A stretch of DNA of 37,677 bases from Bryobacterales bacterium (GTDB taxonomy: Bacteria > Acidobacteriota > Terriglobia > Bryobacterales > Bryobacteraceae), in assembly GCA_003167495.1 (NCBI GenBank), contig PMSX01000122.1, forward strand, positions 1 to 37,677. The letters run 5' to 3'. The notes under the pieces are model-generated. The model searched no databases and was not told where the DNA came from. It worked only from the letters and a program-made list of their open reading frames with translations. Positions 1-7,865 of the stretch are shown here, one piece after another. Each line of letters starts with the position of its first letter. Position 1 is the stretch's first letter. The translations under genes and the position numbers were made by a program.

Positions 1-17
1 GATTTTTTCACACCTTC

Positions 18-37
18 TCAGCGACCTAGCCTGGGCC
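18..37. repeat. Partial copy of intergenic repeat family A
   Basis: This stretch carries the right half of a dispersed intergenic motif (the core is TCAGCGACCTAGCC). The same core recurs at 6878-6914 and 10849-10890, with looser copies at 4091-4127 and 21365-21406. Here only the distal half can be matched. It lies just 3' of the GH2 gene, which is on the minus strand. It may be a REP-like element or part of a terminator. Confidence 0.4.
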
Positions 38-41
38 ACCC

Positions 42-2303
42 TCAAACCAACTCCGCGCTTGTGCCCGAAACTGTAATCTCAACCTTCTGCTCCGCCAAAT
101 ATTGATGTTTCGCCGTTAGATGAATAACTCCCGCCTCCGCCTTAGTCTTAATCCAAACAGCCCCCGCGCCCCCAACTAATCCAAACGGATTTTCACCAAT
201 GATTTCGCCCGGCCCTTCGAGCGTCAACGTAACCACGCCGCTGGCGAACTGTTGCGTATTGCCAAATTCGTCGGCTACACGCAGAACCACGCGCGTCACA
301 TCGCTGCCATCGCCGAACAACGCAACATCATCAGGTTCAACGAGCAACTTTGCATCCATGCCTCTGCCCGAGTAGCTTTTCGAAATGACAACTTTGCCGC
401 CGATATAGCCGTCAATGCGCAGATCGCCCCAGGGATCAAGCGGCAGATTGCTGAGGTCCACCATGAATGGCGGATACTTCAGGTTCGCGAAAGCCTTGCG
501 GTCCGGATCAGCTTCACCATGCAGACTACCCGCAATATAGACCTTCAAATGTTCGCAGTTGGAGCAAACTGGCACAATGCCTGGCCCGCCGGCGCCGGAA
601 TGATCGCCGCTTGACCAGTTAAATGCGGTTTCCAGCACGATCTCTTCGTTCGGTTCGCACTGCGATTTGTAAAAACCCGCAGCGGCCTTCGGTAGACGAA
701 AAATATCTGACACACCGTGATAACAGATACGATCACCCGAGCCGAAGTTGCCATGCGTATTGTAATCGAAAGCACACCAGCCAATGCCTCCAGCGTAACG
801 GTCGTCGGAAGCAAGTTGATCATGTACACGTGCATGGCGCAGCGTGTGTTCCGCTACCCGTTCTATCTGGTCAATCCGCTTGGTTGAATAGGTGTGGCCG
901 ATGAACTCAGTGTTGAGATAGAGCGGATGATTCGGTTCCCGTAATGGAAAGCCGAAATCGTTCATCGTGAAGACGTCTTCCAGCAGTTCCGAGTTGTACA
1001 GATAGCGAATGCCGCCCGTTTGGCGCGAAGGGTCTAAATCGTGCGCTGTTTTGTTGGTGCGGACGTAGAAGCTATGATTGTCATGCGATTCGTTAATACG
1101 CACGCCCCACAAAATAATCGAGGGATGGTTCCAATCGCGGCGGATCATATCAGCCACATTGCGCACGCTTAAATCCTGCCAGTCGTTCTCGCCAATGTGC
1201 TGCCATCCGGGGATCTCTTCAAGAACAAGAAGGCCGAGTTCATCGCAGGCGTCCAGAAAATGGCGCGACTGCGGATAGTGCGACGTACGGACAAGATTGA
1301 GTTTCAGTTCGTGTTTGAGAATGTAGGCGTCGCGGTGCTGCGCGCGAGCCGCGAGCGCAGCGCCAACATAAGGAAATGTTTGATGCCGGTTAAGGCCGCG
1401 CAATTTGATGTGCTCGCCGTTCAGCATGAAGCCCTTGGGCGTGAAGCGGGCCTCGCGGAAACCGATGCGCGTGGCATGCTCGTCGGTCCCATACTTAACC
1501 ACAACATCATAGAGTTTGGGAGTGGTGAGACTCCAAAGCTTAATATCACCCAGGCTGGCAAGCGTGACTTCGTGCAACCCTGGCTTACCCACTTGGTCAG
1601 ACACAGTGGCGGCAACACGCTCGCCGTCACGCAGTTCAACCGTCAGCAGACCCCCGTTCCCCTCGAGGTAACACCGCACGACGACCTTGCGGTCAGTGTT
1701 AAGGACATTCTGCGGCTCGGCGAACACGTTTTCGATATACCCGTTCGGCACAACGCGCAAAAATACCTCGCGATAAATGCCGCCGAAAGTGAGGTAGTCG
1801 ATATTGCCGCCGAAGGGCGGAATATCAGCACGCTCCGACGAATCGAGTTCCACGGCAAGGACGTTGTCCCCGGTCCAGTTCAGATGCGGCGTCAGATCGA
1901 ACGAAAATGGCGTATAGCCGCCGCGGAATTCGGGAAACTTATGGCCGTTAATGGCGACGGTGGATGCCGCCATCGCCCCTTCGAAATCCACAAACACACG
2001 ATGGCCTTTGGCGGATTCCGGTACGCGGAAATGACGGCGGTAAATTGATATGAATTCGTAGTCGCGATCGTCAAAGCTATGCCAGGGAAGAGTCACGTTG
2101 CTATGCGGCAGCGTGACTTTTGTGAAAGTCGAATCGTTGAAGTCCACAGCGGTGCAATCCGCAGTCTTGCGGCCGCCAAACAGCCAGTCGCGGTTCATAG
2201 AATACACGCGGCGGGCGGATGAGGGCGCACTGGTTTGAGCGGATGTTTCTGGAAGCAATGCAAGGCCGGCTACTGACGTGGTAATGAAATCACGGCGGTT
2301 CAT
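42..2303 (-). CDS. Glycoside hydrolase family 2 protein (beta-galactosidase/glucuronidase-like), Tat-exported
   Basis: The 753-residue protein is an exo-acting beta-glycosidase of the GH2 clan; the sugar specificity cannot be read from the sequence. The N-terminus has a Tat-type signal (MNRRDF followed by a hydrophobic stretch, about residues 1-25), so it probably acts in the periplasm or outside. Residues 80-185 form the sugar-binding jelly roll, 190-285 the immunoglobulin-like domain and 290-580 the TIM barrel. The general acid/base is Glu405 in the INES motif, and the nucleophile is probably Glu466 in LNTEFIGH. The C-terminus (about 650-745) is an extra Ig/invasin-like domain. The start is the first ATG and gives the twin-arginine signal. 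It lies 30 bases behind the stop of the upstream alpha/beta-hydrolase gene on the same strand, so the two are probably co-transcribed for polysaccharide or glycoside breakdown. Confidence 0.9.
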   Translation of the reverse strand: MNRRDFITTSVAGLALLPETSAQTSAPSSARRVYSMNRDWLFGGRKTADCTAVDFNDSTFTKVTLPHSNVTLPWHSFDDRDYEFISIYRRHFRVPESAKGHRVFVDFEGAMAASTVAINGHKFPEFRGGYTPFSFDLTPHLNWTGDNVLAVELDSSERADIPPFGGNIDYLTFGGIYREVFLRVVPNGYIENVFAEPQNVLNTDRKVVVRCYLEGNGGLLTVELRDGERVAATVSDQVGKPGLHEVTLASLGDIKLWSLTTPKLYDVVVKYGTDEHATRIGFREARFTPKGFMLNGEHIKLRGLNRHQTFPYVGAALAARAQHRDAYILKHELKLNLVRTSHYPQSRHFLDACDELGLLVLEEIPGWQHIGENDWQDLSVRNVADMIRRDWNHPSIILWGVRINESHDNHSFYVRTNKTAHDLDPSRQTGGIRYLYNSELLEDVFTMNDFGFPLREPNHPLYLNTEFIGHTYSTKRIDQIERVAEHTLRHARVHDQLASDDRYAGGIGWCAFDYNTHGNFGSGDRICYHGVSDIFRLPKAAAGFYKSQCEPNEEIVLETAFNWSSGDHSGAGGPGIVPVCSNCEHLKVYIAGSLHGEADPDRKAFANLKYPPFMVDLSNLPLDPWGDLRIDGYIGGKVVISKSYSGRGMDAKLLVEPDDVALFGDGSDVTRVVLRVADEFGNTQQFASGVVTLTLEGPGEIIGENPFGLVGGAGAVWIKTKAEAGVIHLTAKHQYLAEQKVEITVSGTSAELV

Positions 2304-2333
2304 GAGCAGTCTTCAGAATACAGGAGGTGGCAG

Positions 2334-4040
2334 TCAGTATCGCCAGCTCGTTAAATCTGCTCCGGGCGGGGCTGTTTTCTGAATGCGCTCCACGATTTGC
2401 GGCAAATACATTTGGTTGTAATGCAGGCGCGAGTACCAGTTCGGCTTCGTCGGATCGCCATTCCAGCAATGCTCTGCGCGCGGCCCGTAGCGAACTTCAC
2501 CTTCGTACGGTACGCCATGCCCAGCGGTGCCTGTCTGGTTCAGAAAGTCCTCCATCAGGTAAACGGCGTTATTCAGAAAGTAGGTATCGTCTGAACCAAC
2601 GTAAATGTGCAGCTTGCCTTGCAGCTTTGGCCCCAGCGTGTTCCAGTCGCGCTGCAAGATCGCGTTCAAATCGTAGTGTTGGCGCCAGTACTCGGCCGTA
2701 TTGTGATCGATAACGCCCGTGCTCTTGTCGAAGATCGCTTGCGGATAGCCATCGTCCCCCGTTGGCGAATAGACCGCCTGCCAGATATCGAACTGGTCGC
2801 CCGATCGGCCATGGTCGCCCAGCGCCGCTTCATAGGCGACATTGTCACGCATCGAGATCAGCGTATGGCCCAGATAGTCGCGCATGCCGGGTTGTTCAAT
2901 GGTTTTATTAGCCCCTTGCAGATAGAAGAGATTGTCTTGCTTATAAAGGTCGGCCGTCATGAAGGCGTGGAAATCGACCGGATCTGGACAAGCCACGAAT
3001 GCGCCGTTGTAGTGATCGGGATAAAACATTTGCACAGCTAGCGATTCCCACCCGCCGGTAGAGCCTCCATACACAAATCGCGCCCACACTTGTCCGATGC
3101 CGCGAAATTTTTGCTCAATGGCTGGAATCAGTTCGGTTTCGATGGCGTCTCCGTATGGACCCACATTTGAAGAGTTCACCGCATACGAATCGTCGTAAAA
3201 GGGATTGGCGTGCTGCAGCTTGATGATCAACACCCGCGGCGTTCCCGGCGCGATCCACGTTTGGTAATTCTTGTACGCTTCCTCTTGCTGAATGCGGTTA
3301 TAGCCAGCCAGGTGAAAGCGCTCTGAGTAATCGGGTTTGAGGCTGGGATCGGGTGGCGTCTCGCGAAAGTCATTCATGCCCGATACAAAGTGGTCGTGAA
3401 AAATGATCAGTGGATAACGTGCCTGCGGGCGCGAGTCGAAACCCTCCGGCACAAGCACGACCGCCGAAAGATACATCGGGCGACCCCAGAACTGCGTCAG
3501 CAACTTCGACTGAATCCGCAAGTGGCGGATATATTTCGTATCCGGCTCCGGCTTGATAGTCGGAATCACCTCATCAAGCGAGACCGTGATCGGCGGCGCA
3601 CCTGAACCTATACGAACCACCCGCGGCTTAGAAAGCAGATTGCCCGGCGCAAGATTCCAATGTTGTCCTTCACCGCGGTCCGGCGCAAGTTTCACCGTCT
3701 TGCCGTCCGATCGATGAAACGTCTCGTAAACGTTCAACACCGCCTGGATCGTGTAATCCCCCGGCGGCACATCTTTGAGACTCGCTCTCGGATAACCCGT
3801 CGCGTTGTCTCCCACCGTCATCGGCTCACCCGGCCTCCAGCCATCAACCGTAACGCCAAAAACCATCTGCGACTTGGGCGTATCGTCAATCTGCATGCGC
3901 GGCTCCTCGCTCGGATCGTTCGAAAGCAGCAGCAACAACCGCCCATCCAACGGCGTCGTCGAGCGCGCCACGGGAAACCGAACGGTAATTATTTGTGCAG
4001 AGGAAACAGTAAGAAACGCGAACAGCCAAACAAAACGCAT
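2334..4040 (-). CDS. Exported alpha/beta-hydrolase (putative esterase)
   Basis: The protein has 568 residues and a short, hydrophobic signal peptide (cleavage near residue 15, after VSSA). Residues 20-160 form a beta-rich N-terminal domain. Residues 185-560 look like an esterase-D-type alpha/beta hydrolase. The nucleophile elbow is GGSTGG with Ser327. The motif PLIIFHDH near 210-217 probably forms the oxyanion region. The substrate is unknown; an ester of a carbohydrate or plant polymer would fit the GH2 gene that follows 30 bases downstream on the same strand. No other catalytic residue can be assigned with certainty by eye. It is the first gene of a likely two-gene transcription unit. Confidence 0.75.
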   Translation of the reverse strand: MRFVWLFAFLTVSSAQIITVRFPVARSTTPLDGRLLLLLSNDPSEEPRMQIDDTPKSQMVFGVTVDGWRPGEPMTVGDNATGYPRASLKDVPPGDYTIQAVLNVYETFHRSDGKTVKLAPDRGEGQHWNLAPGNLLSKPRVVRIGSGAPPITVSLDEVIPTIKPEPDTKYIRHLRIQSKLLTQFWGRPMYLSAVVLVPEGFDSRPQARYPLIIFHDHFVSGMNDFRETPPDPSLKPDYSERFHLAGYNRIQQEEAYKNYQTWIAPGTPRVLIIKLQHANPFYDDSYAVNSSNVGPYGDAIETELIPAIEQKFRGIGQVWARFVYGGSTGGWESLAVQMFYPDHYNGAFVACPDPVDFHAFMTADLYKQDNLFYLQGANKTIEQPGMRDYLGHTLISMRDNVAYEAALGDHGRSGDQFDIWQAVYSPTGDDGYPQAIFDKSTGVIDHNTAEYWRQHYDLNAILQRDWNTLGPKLQGKLHIYVGSDDTYFLNNAVYLMEDFLNQTGTAGHGVPYEGEVRYGPRAEHCWNGDPTKPNWYSRLHYNQMYLPQIVERIQKTAPPGADLTSWRY

Positions 4041-4090
4041 CTTAGCAGTATAAGGCTTGAGGTTCGCTCAAATTCGGACTGACACCATTC

Positions 4091-4127
4091 CTGAAACGGA
4101 GCCAGGAGGGTAAGCGACTTAGTTTGG
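4091..4127. repeat. Divergent copy of intergenic repeat family A
   Basis: The sequence CTGAAACGGAGCCAGGAGGG followed by TAAGCGACTTAG resembles the family A consensus (CCGAAACCGAGCCGGGAGCG, then TCAGCGACCTAG). It lies between the divergent esterase and RES-domain genes. Copies at 6878-6914, 10849-10890 and 21365-21406 are better preserved. Confidence 0.4.
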
Positions 4128-4304
4128 CTAGGTGCCGCAAAGGGGCTGGAATCCAAGATTAACGCCAAATAACATACGCAGAGGGGACAATTGGGTTCGT
4201 TCCGCAAAAGACGCTCTTTCGCCGACCGATGCCAGTTTTTCCATCAAATGGCGTATCAAGATAAGAGCCGTCCCATCGATGCTGCCATGTGCCACAATTA
4301 ATAT

Positions 4305-5024
4305 GTGGGGGAATTCAAGTCGTACCTGGCATACGGAATATTCGCCGACACCGTTGCTTATCACAGTCGTTATCGTTACCGCGTCGAAACCGACGAATTT
4401 CTAGCCAGAGTTCAAGAGACGGGTGAAGGACGGGCGTTTACCCTCCCGGCGAACACCACCCTCTATCGAGCGCAGCTTGGACACGAGGGGGAACGCTGGG
4501 GCAGCGAGGTTGCTCCGTATCCTACGCACCGCATGAAACCTAAACATCGAGCGGCCAAGGAAGGCCGGGTCAATCCGAAGGGCATTCCCTGCCTGTACTT
4601 GGCGGACAACGTGGACACTGCAATTTCGGAAGTGCGGCCTTGGATTGACGCATACGTTTCCGTCGGCCACTTCCGGACGGTACGGGACCTCAAGATAATG
4701 GACTGTGCGGCGCAGGCGAAGTGCGTCACCAACACCTCCTCCTCCGAGAGCGTTTGGGGAGATATCGCGAAGGCCTTCTCCGAACCTGTCACAGATTCGG
4801 ATGACAAAGCCGAATATGCCCCGACTCAAATTCTAGCTGAGGTTTTCCAACAGATCAAATGCGACGGCATTAAATACACCAGTCTCCTGGGAAAGGGCGG
4901 TAATTCGTTTGCACTGTTTGAGCTGAAGGACGCCGATCTGTTCAGGTGTGCTCTCCACATGACGAAGACCCTTTGCTACGATTTCTCGGACGAAATTGAG
5001 CATTATCATGTCGCGCCACATTGA
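4305..5024 (+). CDS. RES-domain protein (NAD-degrading toxin fold), 5' end possibly damaged
   Basis: The 239-residue protein matches the long, stand-alone RES-domain family. The three signature residues are visible: Arg55 in LYRAQLG, Glu109 in the segment CLYLADN...TAISEVRPW (Tyr98 is also conserved), and Ser201 in GGNSFALF. Characterised RES toxins degrade NAD+; whether this long form does so is unknown. No Xre/MbcA-type antitoxin gene is next to it, unlike classical RES-Xre pairs. GTG 4305 is the only start after the in-frame TAA at 4299-4301, and no Shine-Dalgarno sequence is visible. The same frame upstream of that TAA (from ATG 4248) also reads like protein (MAYQDKSRPIDAAMCHN), so the natural start may be 4248, with the TAA a nonsense mutation. 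Alternatively, one extra G in the run at 4306-4311 would join ATG 4303 to the gene. It sits at the edge of a pseudogene cluster. Confidence 0.7.
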   Translation: MGEFKSYLAYGIFADTVAYHSRYRYRVETDEFLARVQETGEGRAFTLPANTTLYRAQLGHEGERWGSEVAPYPTHRMKPKHRAAKEGRVNPKGIPCLYLADNVDTAISEVRPWIDAYVSVGHFRTVRDLKIMDCAAQAKCVTNTSSSESVWGDIAKAFSEPVTDSDDKAEYAPTQILAEVFQQIKCDGIKYTSLLGKGGNSFALFELKDADLFRCALHMTKTLCYDFSDEIEHYHVAPH

Positions 5025-5129
5025 GTTTAGAATGCCGCCGAATTAGGTAGCATTGTAAGAATCGTGCCGAACGAGAGTGAGCGAGCGTGCAGCAGCTCCG
5101 CCGCTAACCGCAGCCCCCCACTCGCTTCA

Positions 5130-5490
5130 CTGTTGCACTCCCCCGTCCCTGCCGCGCGCTCTTGAGCCAACCGCCGGTCATGCCCTATTTCATCAATTGT
5201 TTTGGCGGCGAATTCGTGCGCCTCGATGTTGATCACCTGCAGGTCTTTCGCCAGCCGCGCCAGATAGCAAATGCGGTTCACTTCGCGTGCTGCCGCAGTC
5301 AACGATGCCGCGTTGCAGCGTTTGATACGTGGCGTCCACCAAATGCAGCAGCAATTCAAGGGATGATCGGACCAGCGCATCGCCGAGCGTAAAGCGAAAC
5401 GACCGGGGAAATTTCTCCGCTTTCGGCACAACCCAAAGCACCCAGTCGTACGTTTTCTGCACCCCCCACGGCGGGCTCCACGGCACTCAT
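5130..5490 (-). pseudogene. Degenerate Avd gene (DGR accessory four-helix-bundle protein)
   Basis: Reading three frames in turn restores an Avd-like protein. It starts MSAVEPAVG from ATG 5488-5490. It then shifts at the G-run near 5462-5467 into QKTYDWVLWVVPKAEKFPRS and FRFTLGDALV, shifts again near 5325 into AAAREVNRICYLARLAKDL and IDEIG, and shifts once more near 5183 into MTGGWLKSARQG. The KFPRSxRFTLG, LRYLxRLAKDL-like and EIGxMxGGW motifs are characteristic of Avd (bAvd-like), the pentameric accessory protein that partners the reverse transcriptase in diversity-generating retroelements. It is probably not translated as one chain. It lies 82 bases downstream of the lectin-fold gene remnant on the same strand, which is the usual target-avd order. 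No reverse transcriptase follows; the next gene is the RES gene on the opposite strand. Confidence 0.65.
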
Positions 5491-5572
5491 AGGCAGCTAA
5501 AGGTCCTCAAGAAATTTTCGCCCAGCGGGAAGTATCCCCCTGACCCCCACATCAACTCAAAACACAAAAAAC

Positions 5573-6013
5573 TCAACGCAATTCCCCACTACAACGAAAC
5601 CCAATATCGGTGTACCGCTCCGTCGGCCCGTGCCTACTTCGGTTCGAGACGCGGACGCTCCATGAAACGTTGTTCCAGGAGCCCCCGCGCAGGACCCTGG
5701 TGCTCTCGGGTGACGAATTCGGTCCAGCCGGATCATTCGAGACCGTCCGCTCATAGTATTTCGGATCGTACCAATCCCCCACCCACTCCCAAACGTTGCC
5801 CAACATGTCGTACAGGCCCCACGCGTTAACGGATTTCTGCGCCACCGGATGCGTTTTCCGCTCACTGTTGACGGCGTACCACGCAACGTCGTCAAGCTTG
5901 CCGTAACGCCCTCCGGTACTGCCAGCGCGAGCCGCATATTCCCACTCGGCTTCCGTGGGCAACGGAAACTCGCCCGCAAAGCCGGTTTTCCAGCCGCAAC
6001 CCCCGAAGCACAA
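5573..6013 (-). pseudogene. 5'-truncated formylglycine-generating-enzyme-like (C-type lectin fold) gene, probable DGR target remnant
   Basis: About 135 residues correspond to the C-terminal half of an FGE-sulfatase/SUMF1 domain: LPTEAEWEYAARAG, NAWGLYDMLGNVWEWVGDWY, RVLRGGSWNN and DIGFRC. A full domain is roughly 250 residues. The N-terminal half, and any signal peptide, are absent, because at about 6000 the sequence passes abruptly into an unrelated gene on the other strand. In DGRs the variable repeat encodes exactly the GGSW...IGFR segment of such proteins, here about 5585-5685. The avd remnant 82 bases downstream supports a DGR origin, but ordinary SUMF1-like proteins share these motifs. 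The first usable codon is a TTG at 6011-6013, which is unlikely to be a real start. Confidence 0.65.
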
Positions 6014-6790
6014 CCAACCCCCACACCCGCCGAAGCTACCGCGCCGCCGGTCGCCATCACGGGCATCCCCGAACCTGGCCTCCCATTCCCCTCACTCTCC
6101 TCAATCTCGCCAGCTCAACTCGCGGCCAACAGAGCCAACGCCCAACTTTCCACCGGACCTGCCACAGTAGCGGGTCGCGCCATCTCCTCCCAAAACCGCA
6201 CCTCCCATGGCCTCGCCCGTCACAACGGCGCCTTCATCCTCCTCGCCACCGAAGACCCCAATGGCTTCGAAGCGTTAAAGGTGTCTCTCGCCGCCGAATA
6301 CCAACCATCCACTGAGACCGAATCCATACTAGTCACCACCATGGCTGAGTCTCACTGGCTCGCAAACCGCGCGGCAACCTCCAGGCTGGCTGTTTCGACC
6401 CCCAAACCGGTCAAATCAGCAACGAAAAGTTATTCACCCTCTACCTGCGTTACCAAACCACTCACACCCGCGCCTTCCACAAGTCTCTCAACGATCTCGT
6501 AAAAGCTAAGAGCCGAAGTACGCAAAGCCGAAAATGGCTTCAAAGCGCAAACGCGCAAACAAGAAGAGCTCCGAATCAATATCGAGCGCCACGAAATGAA
6601 AAAACAAACACATTATTGGGAAGTTCTCAAAAAAGACGCCGAAACCTGCTTCCGCATCGGCCAAAACGTCCACCAAAACCGCAAAGCCGCTGCGGAAGAC
6701 CCTGGCTTCGAAGCACAATACAACGCCGAACTGGCCAAACACGGCCTTCAACAGGATTTCTGCCGGGGCACCGCTGCGGCCGCCGCCTAG
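5996..6790 (+). pseudogene. Frameshifted lineage-specific hypothetical gene (AANRANAQLSTGP family)
   Basis: A proline-rich N-terminus (TPEAQPTPTPAEATAPP) leads into SPAQLAANRANAQLSTGP, then AISSQNRTSHGLARHNG, a motif set I recognise from a multi-copy hypothetical family of Acidobacteriota and related soil bacteria; its function is unknown. The frame breaks near 6370 (continuing as LQAGCFDPQTGQISNEKLF and LYLRYQTTHTRAFHKSLNDL) and returns to the first frame near 6503 (AEVRKAENGFKAQTRKQEEL, HYWEVLKKDAETCFRIGQNV). It ends at the TAG at 6788-6790. The two shifts compensate each other. No ATG is present at the expected beginning, where the gene abuts the truncated FGE remnant. It is probably inactive, although sequencing errors could mimic the shifts. 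Confidence 0.65.
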
Positions 6791-6877
6791 ATGAGTCCTC
6801 TTCCATTAGCTCATGTTCTCGATGTACGCGCCGATTCTTCCTCGCCGCCAGGTGTTCGAAGCCGAACCCAACCAATA

Positions 6878-6914
6878 CCGAAACCGAGCAGGGAGCGTCA
6901 GCGACCTAGCCTAG
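6878..6914. repeat. Intergenic repeat family A
   Basis: The sequence CCGAAACCGAGCAGGGAGCG followed by TCAGCGACCTAGCCTAG is almost the same as the copy behind gpsA (10849-10890). It lies between the convergent hypothetical pseudogene and the class-A-like hydrolase gene. It may serve as a REP-like element or transcription terminator. Confidence 0.6.
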
Positions 6915-6952
6915 TTCGTCATGCAGCTTGAGTAAGCCTCATGGGGTTCACA

Positions 6953-7864
6953 CTAATGAAGATCCGCAATCAGGATTTCCGACAGCGCGGAAATAAGTAG
7001 TTCGCCGGGATTATCGGGCGACCAATCGGAAGCAGGCATGCCATCCACCGTAATGGCCATAGCGATGGGCCCTTGCTTTGAGAACACAATGCCGGCATCG
7101 GAACGAAGAGCGTCGAGGGCGCCGGATTTATTGGCGATCACTACATCCTTCACATCGCGCGCGATGCTCGAATGATCGCGCTGCTTCTTGAGGATTTCGA
7201 GCATTTCAGCGGAGGCGCTTTTGTTTACGAGTTCGCCGCGATAGAGTTTTTCCAGCAGCACCACCATTTCACGCGGGCTGCTTCGGCCGATGCCCCATTT
7301 TTTGTTTTCCGGCTTGGCGCCTTCGTCGCTGATACCACTAGGGAACGGTTTCAGCTTGTTGCCGTCGCCCAGAATTTTGCGCATGGAACGGGTTTGGTCA
7401 AGGCCCAATTTCGCCATGCGGGCGTTGACGGCGTTGCCTCCGATGCGGTTCAGGATGAGATTGGTAGCGGTGTTATCGCTAAGGGTGATCATCAACATGA
7501 TCAGGTCGCGAAGAGGATATTCGCGCCCGGTGGTCAGATCCTGCAGAATGCCGCTGCCGGATACTTTTTCTTCTTCGGGCAGCTTGATCAGTTCGGCCAG
7601 ATCGAGTTTGCCTTCCGCAGCTTCGGCGAAGCATTCGATCATGATGGGGAATTTGATGGTGCTCGCAGTGCGGACGGGTTCATCGGCGGCGAGGGCGTAA
7701 GTGGCGCGGGTTTCCAAATTTTTTGCGTAAATGCTGACGTGCGCGTTGAAGCCTGCGATTTTGGTTTTGATTTTGGAATCGATGAGGCCGGCGGCGCCTG
7801 GTTCTTGAGACAAAAGAAGCACGCAGATGCAGGCGGAGGCCAGGAGGAGTTTCATTAGCGTCAT
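6953..7864 (-). CDS. Class A beta-lactamase-like serine hydrolase, exported
   Basis: The 303-residue protein has a signal peptide (about residues 1-24) and the penicillin-recognising fold. Visible motifs are STIK with Ser68 and Lys71, SDN at 129-131 and KSG at 246-248, the triad of class A serine beta-lactamases and related D-Ala-D-Ala peptidases. The omega-loop ExxLN motif that carries the deacylating Glu166 in class A enzymes is not visible; the stretch between about residues 150 and 200 has no ELN and a longer loop. It may therefore be a cell-wall peptidase-like or penicillin-binding hydrolase and not a resistance enzyme; this is inference. The start could also be the Met at residue 4. It follows the mpg-like gene with one base between stop and start, so the two are probably co-transcribed. 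Confidence 0.8.
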   Translation of the reverse strand: MTLMKLLLASACICVLLLSQEPGAAGLIDSKIKTKIAGFNAHVSIYAKNLETRATYALAADEPVRTASTIKFPIMIECFAEAAEGKLDLAELIKLPEEEKVSGSGILQDLTTGREYPLRDLIMLMITLSDNTATNLILNRIGGNAVNARMAKLGLDQTRSMRKILGDGNKLKPFPSGISDEGAKPENKKWGIGRSSPREMVVLLEKLYRGELVNKSASAEMLEILKKQRDHSSIARDVKDVVIANKSGALDALRSDAGIVFSKQGPIAMAITVDGMPASDWSPDNPGELLISALSEILIADLH

Positions 7865-7865
7865 T

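Noticed and set aside
1197..2048. 283-codon open frame antisense to the GH2 gene
   Set aside because: It lies wholly inside a gene with clear GH2 catalytic motifs and has no family-like sequence of its own.
5025..5160. DGR template repeat behind avd
   Set aside because: I compared it by eye with the lectin-segment coding stretch 5585-5685 and saw no matching block.
5849..5995. Open frame upstream of the AANRANAQ family pseudogene
   Set aside because: It is the complement of the FGE remnant; recognisable family sequence starts only near 5999-6107.
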